A stretch of DNA of 44,676 bases from Nostoc sp. TH1S01 (lineage in GTDB: Bacteria; Cyanobacteriota; Cyanobacteriia; Cyanobacteriales; Nostocaceae): positions 1 through 44,676 of the forward strand of contig JAGKSW010000062.1 of assembly GCA_018993265.1 (NCBI GenBank), read 5' to 3'. Below the pieces are notes generated by a model, which saw nothing but the letters and a program-made list of their open reading frames with translations, was not told where the DNA came from and did no database searches. The translations under genes and the position numbers were made by a program. Every line of letters starts with the position of its first letter. Position 1 is the stretch's first letter. Shown in pieces: positions 7,987 to 16,511 of this stretch.

Positions 7987-10137
7987 TTACTGCAAAATTA
8001 ACTGGGGAAATTGAATTGTAAAGGCTGTACCATGATTACGTTCTAAAATAATGCTGCCTTCAAGCTGTGCTGTAACTAAGTCATAAACTAGGGATAAACC
8101 TAAAGAACTACTATTATTCCAATCTAAATCATTTGGTATCCCAACACCATTGTCTTGAATAGACATTTCGATATAATTCTTAATATTTTGTAAAGTAATA
8201 ATTATAGTTCCCTTTTGCTCATTGGGAAAAGCGTGTTTCAGGGAGTTAGAGATTAATTCGTTAATAATCAAGCCGCAAGCGATCGCTTGATCAACATTCA
8301 GACTAACTGCGGCAATATTAGTTTCTAAGTCAATTCTTTCCAGTCCGATTTGGTAAGACATTAAAATACTAGTTGCTAAACTTTGGATATAGTCAACTAC
8401 ATCTAATTGCCCAATATTAGGTGAAGTGTATAAGTTTCTATGAATTAATGAGATCGAATCAATGCGATTTTGGCTATCTTGAAACACTCTAATAACTTCT
8501 GGATCTTTGAGAGTGAGAGATTGGAGTTGTAATAAACTTGAGACAATTTGTAAATTATTTTTAACGCGATGATGTACTTCTTTTAAGAGAATTTCTTTTT
8601 CTACCAAAGCACTTCGCAATTGTTTTTCGGCTTTTTGCCTTTCTACTAATTCAGTTTGGGCTTGCTGAAACATGCTAGATTTTTGAATAGCGATCGCAAT
8701 CGTCACAGAAAGTTGATCCAGCAAGTCTAATTGATTTTCTTCCCATTCCCGTGGACTAGAACATTGATGAGCCACCAGTAAACCCCAAAGGCAAGCGCCA
8801 GTGTTGTCTCCACCTACTTCTAATAAAATAGGTACGACTAAATTAGCCTTGACTTCAAATTGTTCTAATAACTGAATATGACAATCTGTAAGTCCGGCTG
8901 TGTAAATATTAGCGATCGCTCGTTTCCGCCCATGATAATACTCTACTCCTGCCCCTGTCTGAAAACAAGTATCTTCAATTTGCACACCTAAAGATGGTGT
9001 CCATCCCGCTTCGACTGATTCTGCTACAACTTTACCACTCATATCAGGGGCAAATTGATAAACAATTACTCGCTCGACTTGCAGCAGATGTCGTACTTCT
9101 TGAACTGTAGCATTGAGAATATCTTGCAAATTCAAAGATTGGTGAATTCGCTGCACCACAGTTCGCACTAATTGTTCTCGTTCTAACTGTGTCTTTAAAG
9201 CTTGCTCTGCTTGCTGGCGATTTGTAATATCTTGCCCAATATTAATGATTTCGCCATTAGGCAGTCTAATATTCGTCCCAGATGTATCTACAATTATGCC
9301 ATCGCGTACTTGAGCTTTAAAATCATCCTTGGTTTGGGTTGCTGATTTATTTTGCTCCTTCAGTTGTGTTTCTGTATTTTTGCGTTCGGTGATGTCAGAT
9401 AATACAGCTAACATAGCTGGCTCACCATTAAAAGTTAAAGGATGGAGTGAAGCAATAGCCCAAAACTTAGTTCCATCTGCTCTTTTGAGGAGGATTTCAT
9501 AGTTATGCAATGAGCCTTGTTTTTTTAGTTCTGTTGCTAGATTGTGAGACTCGGCTATATCGTGATAGATATCTGCAACTGGACAATTGATAACCTCTCC
9601 TGACGCACAACAAAAGGCTTGGAAAAATTTTTGATTAGCATTCACAATTAAACCATCAGATAACCGAGAAATCATTAACGGCACGGGAATAATTTCGGTA
9701 AATGTGTGAAATATTGCTTCATTTTCTAAAATATTTGGCTCTATTTCTATTTTTTTGCACTTGCTAATGTCTTGAACATACACTAAATGAACATTTTTAC
9801 CTTGATACTCGATGGTATGTGTGACTGTTTCAACATCAATACAACTGCCATCTTGGCAATAATGTTGACATTGGTCATGAAATTTTAAACTATTATGGTT
9901 CTTGCTTAAATTTTCTAAAAAAACAAACTGATAGTTTACATGGTAAATATCAGTAATCTGCATTTGCAAAAATTGAGATTTGGAATAACCATACTTACTA
10001 ATTGCAGATTCATTAACATTTAAAAATTTTAGACTCTCTTTATCGTATATCCAAATCGGAGTAGGATTATTATTGAATAGGAACTCATCATTCATACAGT
10101 TATTAACATCTTTTGAGATAAAATTAATAAATTGCAA
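7987..10137 (-). CDS. PAS-PAS-PAS-GAF histidine kinase with cyanobacteriochrome-type GAF
   Basis: A 716-residue soluble sensor kinase. PAS domains lie at about 20-125 and 140-255, with a short third PAS-like piece near 276-305. The GAF domain (about 335-490) has the DXCF motif D389-T-C391-F and a second cysteine C419 followed by H420, inside GLTDCHIQLLEQFEVKANL. The 28-residue spacing equals that of the two bilin cysteines of DXCF cyanobacteriochromes (TePixJ Cys494/Cys522). LWGLLVAHQCS and PREW follow, as in phytochrome-type GAFs. The transmitter is HisKA_2 (KEVHHRVKNNLQ, H523), with ATP-binding NELISNSLKHAF and DNGVGIP. Likely output is the REC-first kinase gene 8 bp downstream. The frame opens with TTG at 10137; the ATG at 10095 (Met15) is an equally plausible start that keeps all domains. 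Bilin binding is inferred. Confidence 0.9.
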   Translation of the reverse strand: MQFINFISKDVNNCMNDEFLFNNNPTPIWIYDKESLKFLNVNESAISKYGYSKSQFLQMQITDIYHVNYQFVFLENLSKNHNSLKFHDQCQHYCQDGSCIDVETVTHTIEYQGKNVHLVYVQDISKCKKIEIEPNILENEAIFHTFTEIIPVPLMISRLSDGLIVNANQKFFQAFCCASGEVINCPVADIYHDIAESHNLATELKKQGSLHNYEILLKRADGTKFWAIASLHPLTFNGEPAMLAVLSDITERKNTETQLKEQNKSATQTKDDFKAQVRDGIIVDTSGTNIRLPNGEIINIGQDITNRQQAEQALKTQLEREQLVRTVVQRIHQSLNLQDILNATVQEVRHLLQVERVIVYQFAPDMSGKVVAESVEAGWTPSLGVQIEDTCFQTGAGVEYYHGRKRAIANIYTAGLTDCHIQLLEQFEVKANLVVPILLEVGGDNTGACLWGLLVAHQCSSPREWEENQLDLLDQLSVTIAIAIQKSSMFQQAQTELVERQKAEKQLRSALVEKEILLKEVHHRVKNNLQIVSSLLQLQSLTLKDPEVIRVFQDSQNRIDSISLIHRNLYTSPNIGQLDVVDYIQSLATSILMSYQIGLERIDLETNIAAVSLNVDQAIACGLIINELISNSLKHAFPNEQKGTIIITLQNIKNYIEMSIQDNGVGIPNDLDWNNSSSLGLSLVYDLVTAQLEGSIILERNHGTAFTIQFPQLILQ

Positions 10138-10258
10138 TTGCTATTAAAACTATTTTGGATTTTTGTTAATAGTTAGAATTGAAAATGATTAGGTCAGATA
10201 GATTGCTGAGAATGTTATAATATACCTATTAGATATTTAACAGCTTACGAGAGATGAG

Positions 10259-10290
10259 AACACAGAGATTGTAAGTAATCTCTGTGTTTT
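10259..10290. terminator. Hairpin between sagB-like and kinase genes
   Basis: Perfect 12-bp arms AACACAGAGATT (10259-10270) and AATCTCTGTGTT (10277-10288) with a 6-nt loop, followed on the plus strand by TT. It lies just past the stop of the minus-strand nitroreductase gene, so it probably ends that transcript and insulates the kinase operon, although the T-run is on the opposite strand. Confidence 0.5.
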
Positions 10291-10301
10291 GATAGTTTGT
10301 T

Positions 10302-11891
10302 TTATCTTGGTCTTCCTAATGTCGTAATGTAGATTACAGCTTCATCAGTAGGAATGCATAAAACTTCATTTACTTGATCATCAAAGAACCCACCGATACC
10401 GCTAACACCCAAATTCAGATTAATTGCGGCTAAATTTAAGCGTTGACCCAAATGACCAGCATCCATGTGTAAATAACGATAAACGCGATCGCCGTACTGA
10501 GTAATGGCAGCTTTGAGGTCTGCGGTATGAAATACAACCGCAGCAGCATCTCTGCCTAAATCTTGACCCAAACACAGAAAGTGTAACTCACGCCGGAAGT
10601 TTTTAAATCGAATCTGACGTAATTCTTGAGCTTTGGGTGCGTAATAATAACAACCAGATTCTAAGCCTTTGACTCCACTCACCGCAATAAATGTTTCAAT
10701 TAAGTTGAGGTCAAAGTAGTCAGGATTCCTGTCAAGATGTTGGTCAATGTAATTTTGGGGTTGGTAAGTGAAATCCAGTAAAGCTTTTAGTTCATCAAAG
10801 GTTAAATCATCACCACTGTAAGCACGGGTAGAACGGCGCTTGTGAATGGTGGCTTCCAAACCGGAAAGATTTTCATCCCAGTTAATTGGTGTAGTAGCTG
10901 TGGGAATTTTCAGACAAAAAGGAAAATTATATTTGTCTTCCAAAGACTTTTCTTGTTTGATGGCGGGTAAATTCAGCTTGCCGGTGATACCTGATTGAAT
11001 TTGGGTGTGACGATGGAAATACTTCAGCAACTCACCGTCAGGAATGTGGGGATAGTTAGTTTCCGTCGCCGAAGGTAAAGCAGTACATCCTGTAGGCAAA
11101 TTTTGTTTGATATCTAATAAGTCTGCCATCGCCAGAACAGCGATCGCACCTTCTTGCTGCGGATCAATATATAACAAATCATTGACCGCATCATCAACAA
11201 AACCGCCAATTAAGTGTGGACGGTAATCAGTAATTGCACTTGCTAACTCAATATTCCCTAACAAATGCCCTGTATCGAGAAAAATTCGCCGATAAGCCCG
11301 ATCTTCATATCGCCAAGCCGAACGATAAAATACCGCAGTCACCACAATTGCCAATTGGGTACCTTCTAAAGCAGGGTGCCAAAAACAAGCATCTTGCAAA
11401 GCTCGCCACACATCATTTTCCCAATACAGCATCAGTGAATGAGTGCGACACTGATAGTTATAAAGTCCTGCTGGGAGGAAAGGTGTACCGCGAGAAACCA
11501 CATACACCTCTGCGGGATACAACCCGCCAGCACTGGGTGCAGAACGCAAATACACCGCACTACCCATAGAAGGCATTCTGGCAGTTAATCCGTAGCTACG
11601 AAACAGTAATCGAGACAGCCTTTGCCACCATTGAGCCTCTGGTTGAGCAGCAAGGGGTTCTAATGATTCTTGCAGGTAAGGTTTGAGATCAAAAGCCGAG
11701 CCAATTTTATATTCTTTAAAAGGTACTGGCTGTTTAGCCCAGTCTAGCCTTTGATTTTTCATGGCTAGAGTTTCAGGGTCATATTTAGTACGTTCGTGGT
11801 AGTGCTGAGCAATAGATTGGTGTATTTCTGGCATAGTACTTGCAATACCCTCAGGGCTTTCCTTTTTGATCTTGGCATTCATCTGGCTCAT
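10302..11891 (-). CDS. SagB/ThcOx-family tandem nitroreductase
   Basis: A 529-residue protein made of two nitroreductase-fold halves. The first carries RSAPSAGGLYPAEVYVV (about 116-132) and ends near FVDDAVNDLLYIDP. The second begins near residue 350 with KRRSTRAYSGDDLT and ends with GIGGFFDDQVNEVLCIP. This duplicated layout is typical of cyanobacterial SagB/ThcOx proteins, FMN-dependent dehydrogenases known from oxidation of azolines in ribosomal peptides such as streptolysin S. No YcaO cyclodehydratase, transporter or precursor peptide is visible nearby, so a natural-product role is not supported here. It starts with ATG at 11889-11891 and is probably monocistronic, with an 821-bp gap upstream. 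Confidence 0.85.
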   Translation of the reverse strand: MSQMNAKIKKESPEGIASTMPEIHQSIAQHYHERTKYDPETLAMKNQRLDWAKQPVPFKEYKIGSAFDLKPYLQESLEPLAAQPEAQWWQRLSRLLFRSYGLTARMPSMGSAVYLRSAPSAGGLYPAEVYVVSRGTPFLPAGLYNYQCRTHSLMLYWENDVWRALQDACFWHPALEGTQLAIVVTAVFYRSAWRYEDRAYRRIFLDTGHLLGNIELASAITDYRPHLIGGFVDDAVNDLLYIDPQQEGAIAVLAMADLLDIKQNLPTGCTALPSATETNYPHIPDGELLKYFHRHTQIQSGITGKLNLPAIKQEKSLEDKYNFPFCLKIPTATTPINWDENLSGLEATIHKRRSTRAYSGDDLTFDELKALLDFTYQPQNYIDQHLDRNPDYFDLNLIETFIAVSGVKGLESGCYYYAPKAQELRQIRFKNFRRELHFLCLGQDLGRDAAAVVFHTADLKAAITQYGDRVYRYLHMDAGHLGQRLNLAAINLNLGVSGIGGFFDDQVNEVLCIPTDEAVIYITTLGRPR

Positions 11892-12712
11892 TATTTCACT
11901 CTAGTCAGCATGACTAGATTTTATGAATCCCTACTGTAGTCTAGGGGATTAGCGATTAGCCAAAAGTCAATTTTGAGCGATCGCATCCACTAATTTATTA
12001 AAAAATAGATTAGCGACTTTAGCCATCAGCTAATATCCAGTCCGGTTAATTAGTTAGGACTTACGCACACAGTTTGTCTGTGCAGATTGGGTGTATGCTT
12101 CGACTGCGCCCTTACCTCGACTTCGCTCGGTACAAGTCGGCTACGCTCATGACAAGCTCAGTAACCAGGGTGTGAGGGTAAGCTATTGAGCACCTAATTT
12201 GCAGTTTAGACCACAGGGGAGCTTCAGGTGCTTAAGGTGCAGAGGAGAGAAATTCACGTTTTTCCCTAAATTCATCATGTGCAAGTTAAATGCCTAATAG
12301 CTGACTTTACTATTGCCTCGCCACTACTTAATCTTGATTTCGTCTTTAGCTTTAAGACTTTACCATTAATATAACTTTTGATAGATGCTAATTGACTTAA
12401 TTATATATTAAACAGAAAAATTATAACTATCAATGTTTGTATCTTTTGGTATATAGCTAATTATTACAACTAAATATAAACTTAATATATCGGCTAGAAT
12501 CCTACTTAAGTTAATACTAATCACGGGTAAGCACAGATCAAATATCGGTGTTTATCTGGTTACTTCAAAATAATTTTCTCCTAAAAAATATAAATAATTT
12601 TTATTAGATGCCAAAAATAAGTTTTTGCTGAAATAAGCAGTAGTCTGAAAGATAAAATGTCAGAATGCTAGGGTAAAGGCAAACTTATTTTCTCAAGTTT
12701 GAGGAAAGTGCT
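11892..12712. other. 821-bp intergenic region with dispersed repeat
   Basis: No gene was recognised. The right 400 bp is very AT-rich and should contain the aldolase promoter. Near the middle, AGGACTTACGCA at 12056-12067 is one end of the MITE family seen at 789, 23631 and 24536, but no matching right end follows. It is joined to a repeat containing CTTCGACTGCG and CTCAGTAACCAGGGTG, a close relative of which occurs at 19472-19500. Confidence 0.6.
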
Positions 12713-13795
12713 ATGACTACTACATTGATAGAGGCTAATTCTATCGAGTCAGTGTTGGGTAAAGAAGCAGAAGACCTGCTAAATTACAAAGCCAAAGTTT
12801 CTCAAGATTTATTGCATTTACCAGGGCCAGACTTTGTAGATCGAGTCTGGCTTAATAGCGATCGCAATCCTCAAGTTTTGCGTAATCTTCAACAACTTTA
12901 TTCTACAGGTCGTCTGGCAAATACTGGCTATCTTTCGATTCTACCTGTTGACCAAGGCATTGAACACTCCGCTGGGGCATCTTTTGCACCAAATCCTATA
13001 TACTTTGACCCGGAAAATATTATCAAATTAGCAATAGCAGGTGGTTGTAATGCTGTTGCAACTACTTTGGGAGTATTAGGCATTGTCTCACGCAAATATG
13101 CCCACAAAATTCCCTTTATTGCTAAAATCAACCATAACGAACTCTTAACCTATCCTAATCAATTTGATCAAGTATTATTTGCCAGTGTTGAGCAAGCTTG
13201 GAATTTAGGTGCAGTAGCAATAGGTGCAACAATTTACTTTGGTTCCGAACAATCAACTAGACAAATTCAAGAAATTAGTCATGCTTTTGAACGCGCCCAT
13301 GAATTGGGTATGGTGACTATTCTTTGGTGTTATTTGCGTAATAATGCTTTCAAACAAGATAAAGATTATCATCTGGCGGCTGACTTAACTGGACAGGCAA
13401 ATCATTTAGGTGTAACCATTGAAGCCGACATTATTAAACAGAAATTACCTGAATGTAACAATGGTTATGGTGCAGTGGCTAAAGCTACAGGTAAAAGTTA
13501 TGGCAAAACAAATGATCGAGTTTATACAGAATTAACCACTGATCACCCCATAGATTTAGCTCGTTATCAAGTGTTAAATTGCTATGCAGGCAGAGCAGGA
13601 TTAATTAATTCTGGTGGAGCATCTGGTAAAAATGATTTTGCTGAAGCAGTACGCACCTCTGTAATTAATAAACGCGCTGGTGGTACAGGATTGATTTCTG
13701 GACGTAAAGCTTTCCAGCGTCCGTTTGAAGAAGGAGTGAGACTATTTCACGCCATTCAAGATGTTTATTTATCACCCGATGTAACCATAGCTTAA
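12713..13795 (+). CDS. fda: Fructose-bisphosphate aldolase class I (DhnA/FbaB type)
   Basis: A 360-residue Schiff-base aldolase that interconverts fructose-1,6-bisphosphate with dihydroxyacetone phosphate and glyceraldehyde-3-phosphate, in glycolysis and the Calvin cycle. Recognisable segments are [17 protein letters not shown] (residues 72-88), [45 protein letters not shown] and [15 protein letters not shown] near the C-terminus. Cyanobacteria usually carry both class I and class II aldolases. A good Shine-Dalgarno (GAGGAAA, about 7 nt before ATG) supports the start, and a strong terminator follows at 13821-13850, so the gene is monocistronic. Confidence 0.93.
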   Translation: MTTTLIEANSIESVLGKEAEDLLNYKAKVSQDLLHLPGPDFVDRVWLNSDRNPQVLRNLQQLYSTGRLANTGYLSILPVDQGIEHSAGASFAPNPIYFDPENIIKLAIAGGCNAVATTLGVLGIVSRKYAHKIPFIAKINHNELLTYPNQFDQVLFASVEQAWNLGAVAIGATIYFGSEQSTRQIQEISHAFERAHELGMVTILWCYLRNNAFKQDKDYHLAADLTGQANHLGVTIEADIIKQKLPECNNGYGAVAKATGKSYGKTNDRVYTELTTDHPIDLARYQVLNCYAGRAGLINSGGASGKNDFAEAVRTSVINKRAGGTGLISGRKAFQRPFEEGVRLFHAIQDVYLSPDVTIA

Positions 13796-13820
13796 AGTGA
13801 GCAATTAAATAACAAATTCA

Positions 13821-13850
13821 GGAAGGTGATTAATATTCACCTTCCTTTTT
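13821..13850 (+). terminator. Rho-independent terminator of the aldolase gene
   Basis: Perfect 9-bp arms GGAAGGTGA (13821-13829) and TCACCTTCC (13837-13845) are followed directly by TTTTT. The hairpin lies 26 bp after the aldolase stop and precedes the next gene's promoter. Confidence 0.85.
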
Positions 13851-13943
13851 ATATATGCACAATTAGCCCAGAGGAAGACGTTAATTTCAATTCAGGTTTT
13901 TTAGCATTTAGGCATTTGTTTCAGACATAGGAGAATTTTTTCC

Positions 13944-14270
13944 ATGCTAAACATTCAAACTGTTCTTTATCAATTAAGTCGAAAAATTGCTGTCTTCATC
14001 CTCGCTGGTTGTGTGATTTTGATTAGCTTACCTAGTAATTCTGTGTTGGCTGATGGCTATTATTCTGAGAAAAATCATAGGGTAGAAACAGTACCGCCTT
14101 ATTACACTGCTAAAGACCGCAAAATAGCAAGAACTGAACCTAGTAAACCTTATTACGCCACTAAAAAACGTCAAAATTCACAAGCTACCAGAAATTCTGA
14201 AGATTCTCTCAAAACTGGTAAGCGTGAAAATGAAATGCGGCTGAGAGATTTAGAAACAAAAAATCGTTAA
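13944..14270 (+). CDS. Small secreted basic protein, unknown function
   Basis: A 108-residue protein with a clear export signal: basic start (LSRK), hydrophobic core IAVFILAGCVILISLP (residues 15-30) and a probable signal-peptidase I site at VLA|DG (34-38). LAGC inside the core resembles a lipobox but is followed by more hydrophobic sequence, so a lipoprotein is less likely. The mature part is charged and contains two related segments, PPYYTAKDRK and KPYYATKKRQ, about 20 residues apart, then a helical charged tail. It starts with ATG after AGGAG with 9-nt spacing. I recognise no family. Neighbours are the aldolase upstream and a DUF697-like protein downstream, with no shared operon. Confidence 0.7.
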   Translation: MLNIQTVLYQLSRKIAVFILAGCVILISLPSNSVLADGYYSEKNHRVETVPPYYTAKDRKIARTEPSKPYYATKKRQNSQATRNSEDSLKTGKRENEMRLRDLETKNR

Positions 14271-14281
14271 ATCAAATCAAG

Positions 14282-14315
14282 ATAATAGAGATGTGAATGT
14301 TTACGTCTCTATTAT
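14282..14315 (+). terminator. Hairpin after the small secreted protein gene
   Basis: ATAATAGAGA (14282-14291) and TCTCTATTAT (14306-14315) form a 10-bp perfect stem 12 bp past the stop codon. It is AT-rich and followed by an A-run rather than a T-run on the plus strand, so termination is probable but not certain. Confidence 0.55.
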
Positions 14316-14821
14316 AAAAAATGTTTATTTTTAAATAAACAAACTTTTCTCTATTCAAGGGTATAAAAAATAACTAAAATTGTTAATTTACCATATCTAT
14401 AGATGAATATTGCCAATATTTTGAGACAATATCATAAATGTAAGCTTATAAGTTCTTCATATCCTCTAACTGACCAAAATATCGATGTATAAATGTATAT
14501 TTTTCATGATTTACAACATAATTAGTAACAAAGTATATGGGGATAAATTGGTAATTATGAATGCTAAAAATTGAATAAATATCTCACTTTTTGCTTTGAT
14601 AGTGTTAATATAGTTCCAATCATCAAGTCAATAAATTGTTGTGATTTGTAAATAGGCAGAAAAAGACTTTTAACTCTGTCGCTGATTAACTACCCCTTGC
14701 TATAAAGCCGAGAAACGCAAAGTATTTTGAGAGCTAATGCTGCTCGCCGCATCTACCCAGCCGTGGCTCTAAGAATTCCCTGAATAGACAAGAAATACTT
14801 TTTGGTAGCGAGATTTCTTCT
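14316..14821. other. AT-rich 506-bp gap with a GC-richer, possibly structured leader
   Basis: No gene was recognised. The first 350 bp are AT-rich and featureless. From about 14686 to 14785 the sequence becomes markedly more GC-rich and contains short potential stems (GAGAGCTAATGC paired against GTGGCTCT). It ends about 35 bp before the DUF697-like start. It could be a structured 5' leader or a decayed repeat. I could not match it to a known riboswitch class. Confidence 0.4.
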
Positions 14822-15226
14822 ATGAATAAATATTGTCGTGACCAAGCTAGAGATGAACTTTGGTTAATAATGGGAGCTGGAGCAGCAGCAGGAATTGCTG
14901 GTGGAACTTTTATGATTAGTGCAGTAACCTTTCAAGCTGGTTTAGCTGGTGTACAGGCGGCTGTAGTAACTCGAATTGCTCAAGTTTATGGTGTGAATTT
15001 AATTCCTGCTAGCGGCGCTGGAGCAACAGCCGCTGCAATTATCACAATGGGCGCAGGACAATATCTTTTCGAGATGGGCGGTATCATAGCAGGATTAATT
15101 CCCGGTATTGGACAAGTTGTTCAACCTGCTATTGGAGCTACTGCTGTGAAGGTCTTGGGTGAAATTGCAATTACCTATTTTGAGAATATGTATCCTAACA
15201 AAATCTACAGCCAAAAAACTTTGTAA
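14822..15226 (+). CDS. DUF697/YcjF-like small membrane protein
   Basis: A 134-residue glycine- and alanine-rich protein with two long hydrophobic stretches, about 16-50 and 66-96. The central block VVTRIAQVYGVNL, then LIPGIGQVVQPAIGATAVK and LGEIAITYFENM at the C-terminus, follow the DUF697 pattern (helix ending in YGV, a PG-G turn, then a TxALGxxxIxYFE-like helix). That domain is often found at the C-terminus of GTPases that associate with membranes; here it stands alone without a GTPase domain. It starts with ATG at 14822, with only a weak ribosome-binding site. The assignment rests on pattern recognition and is tentative. Confidence 0.6.
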   Translation: MNKYCRDQARDELWLIMGAGAAAGIAGGTFMISAVTFQAGLAGVQAAVVTRIAQVYGVNLIPASGAGATAAAIITMGAGQYLFEMGGIIAGLIPGIGQVVQPAIGATAVKVLGEIAITYFENMYPNKIYSQKTL

Positions 15227-15433
15227 GACCTCTGCTTGATTGTGATTTTGAATGGCTAGTACAAAAAGGCTGAAGTATGAAGTCTGTAGACGCTTTTAGC
15301 GGCTTGCCGCAGGCTAGTATGAAATGAAGAAACCCTGAGAGTGAGCTTTTCAGCAATTTATCATGGGTGCTTTATTTCCGCCTTGCTGTACTAGTAAGCT
15401 GAATAAGCGATCGCATTTAACTTCTTTAAACAA

Positions 15434-16384
15434 ATGACGTTAATTCTAGCCTTAGATTTTGGTGGTACTAAGTTAGCCGCAGCAGTAACTCAACTTGGTT
15501 CGCGTGAATGGTTGCGTTATGAGCGTCGTCTCTCACCCATAAACGGTAATGCTACCACTGATTTAGAAATTATGCGATCGCTCATTCATAGTTTGCTGCA
15601 AGATAACACTCCAGATGCAATTGGTGTCAGCTTTGGCGGGCCTGTAGATGCTACAACCGGAAGAGTACGACTCTCGCATCACGTTCCTGGCTGGGAAAAT
15701 CTTCCTCTCAAACATTTGCTAGAAGAAGAATTTGCTGTACCTGCTAGTGTAGATAACGATGCCAATGTTGCAGCTTTAGGTGAACATCGCTTCGGTGCTG
15801 GTCAAGGATACGATAGCTTGTTTTATATCACCATCAGCACGGGTGTAGGCGGTGGCTGGATACTTAATGGTAAACCTTGGCGTGGTACCGCAGGTATGGC
15901 TGGTGAAATCGGACATATAGTAGTTAATCCTGCGGGGCCAGTGTGTTTATGTGGTAAGCGGGGATGTGTAGAAAGACTAGCATCAGGCCCTTATATGGCT
16001 GAAGATGCGAAAGAATATTTATTAAAACAAGCAAATCACGTTCAAGGTAAACAATTACGCAGCTTAGTTAATGACAATTTAGATTTAATCACTGGCAAAA
16101 TTATCAGTGACGCTGCGGCGCAAGGAGATGAGTTAGCAATCAAGATTTTGCAAGGTGGTGCTTGGGCTTTGGGCGTGGGTATTGGGAATGTAGCGAATTT
16201 GATTAATCCACAACGCTTTATTTTAGGTGGTAGTGTGACGAAAGCCGGAGAACATTGGTGGAATACTGTACAAAAAACAGCCCGTGAAACAGCATTACCA
16301 GAAATAGACTTTGAAATTGTTGCTGCTGCTTTGGGTGATGATGCACCACTGTGGGGCGCGGTGGCTTTAGCAGAATCAGGTTGA
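15434..16384 (+). CDS. ROK-family sugar kinase (glucokinase-like)
   Basis: A 316-residue ROK kinase, phosphorylating glucose or a related sugar with ATP. The phosphate-binding loop is DFGGTKLAA (8-16). VSFGGPVD is at 65-72, the catalytic aspartate is D109 in VDNDANVAALGE, and the zinc site is H161 with C171, C173 and C178 in GHIVVNPAGPVCLCGKRGC. The C-terminal INPQRFILGGSVTKAG completes the fold. No helix-turn-helix precedes the kinase domain, so it is an enzyme and not a NagC-type repressor. The ROK zinc motif alone does not separate glucokinase from other hexose or N-acetylmannosamine kinases, but glucokinase is the commonest role in cyanobacteria. It is monocistronic. Confidence 0.88.
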   Translation: MTLILALDFGGTKLAAAVTQLGSREWLRYERRLSPINGNATTDLEIMRSLIHSLLQDNTPDAIGVSFGGPVDATTGRVRLSHHVPGWENLPLKHLLEEEFAVPASVDNDANVAALGEHRFGAGQGYDSLFYITISTGVGGGWILNGKPWRGTAGMAGEIGHIVVNPAGPVCLCGKRGCVERLASGPYMAEDAKEYLLKQANHVQGKQLRSLVNDNLDLITGKIISDAAAQGDELAIKILQGGAWALGVGIGNVANLINPQRFILGGSVTKAGEHWWNTVQKTARETALPEIDFEIVAAALGDDAPLWGAVALAESG

Positions 16385-16511
16385 ATATCAAGAATTCCGA
16401 AGTCAGAATTCAGAATTGAATTTTTTGTTTCGCGTATAGACGCAAAGAAAGGCTCATACATTAAGACTATGGCAATATGTCTATTGATTCTTGATTTTGC
16501 ATTTTTCTTCT

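Noticed and set aside
12712-12713. tRNA or rRNA genes anywhere in the window
   Set aside because: No T-loop-type GTTCGANTC with a matching acceptor stem, and no rRNA-like segment, was seen on either strand by eye.
13944-14270. Lipoprotein call based on LAGC at residues 20-23
   Set aside because: The hydrophobic core continues past the cysteine and an Ala-x-Ala-type cleavage site follows, so ordinary secretion fits better.
14822-15226. Double-glycine bacteriocin interpretation of the Gly/Ala-rich protein
   Set aside because: No leader-like N-terminus or export genes; the DUF697-like pattern across the whole C-terminal half explains the composition.
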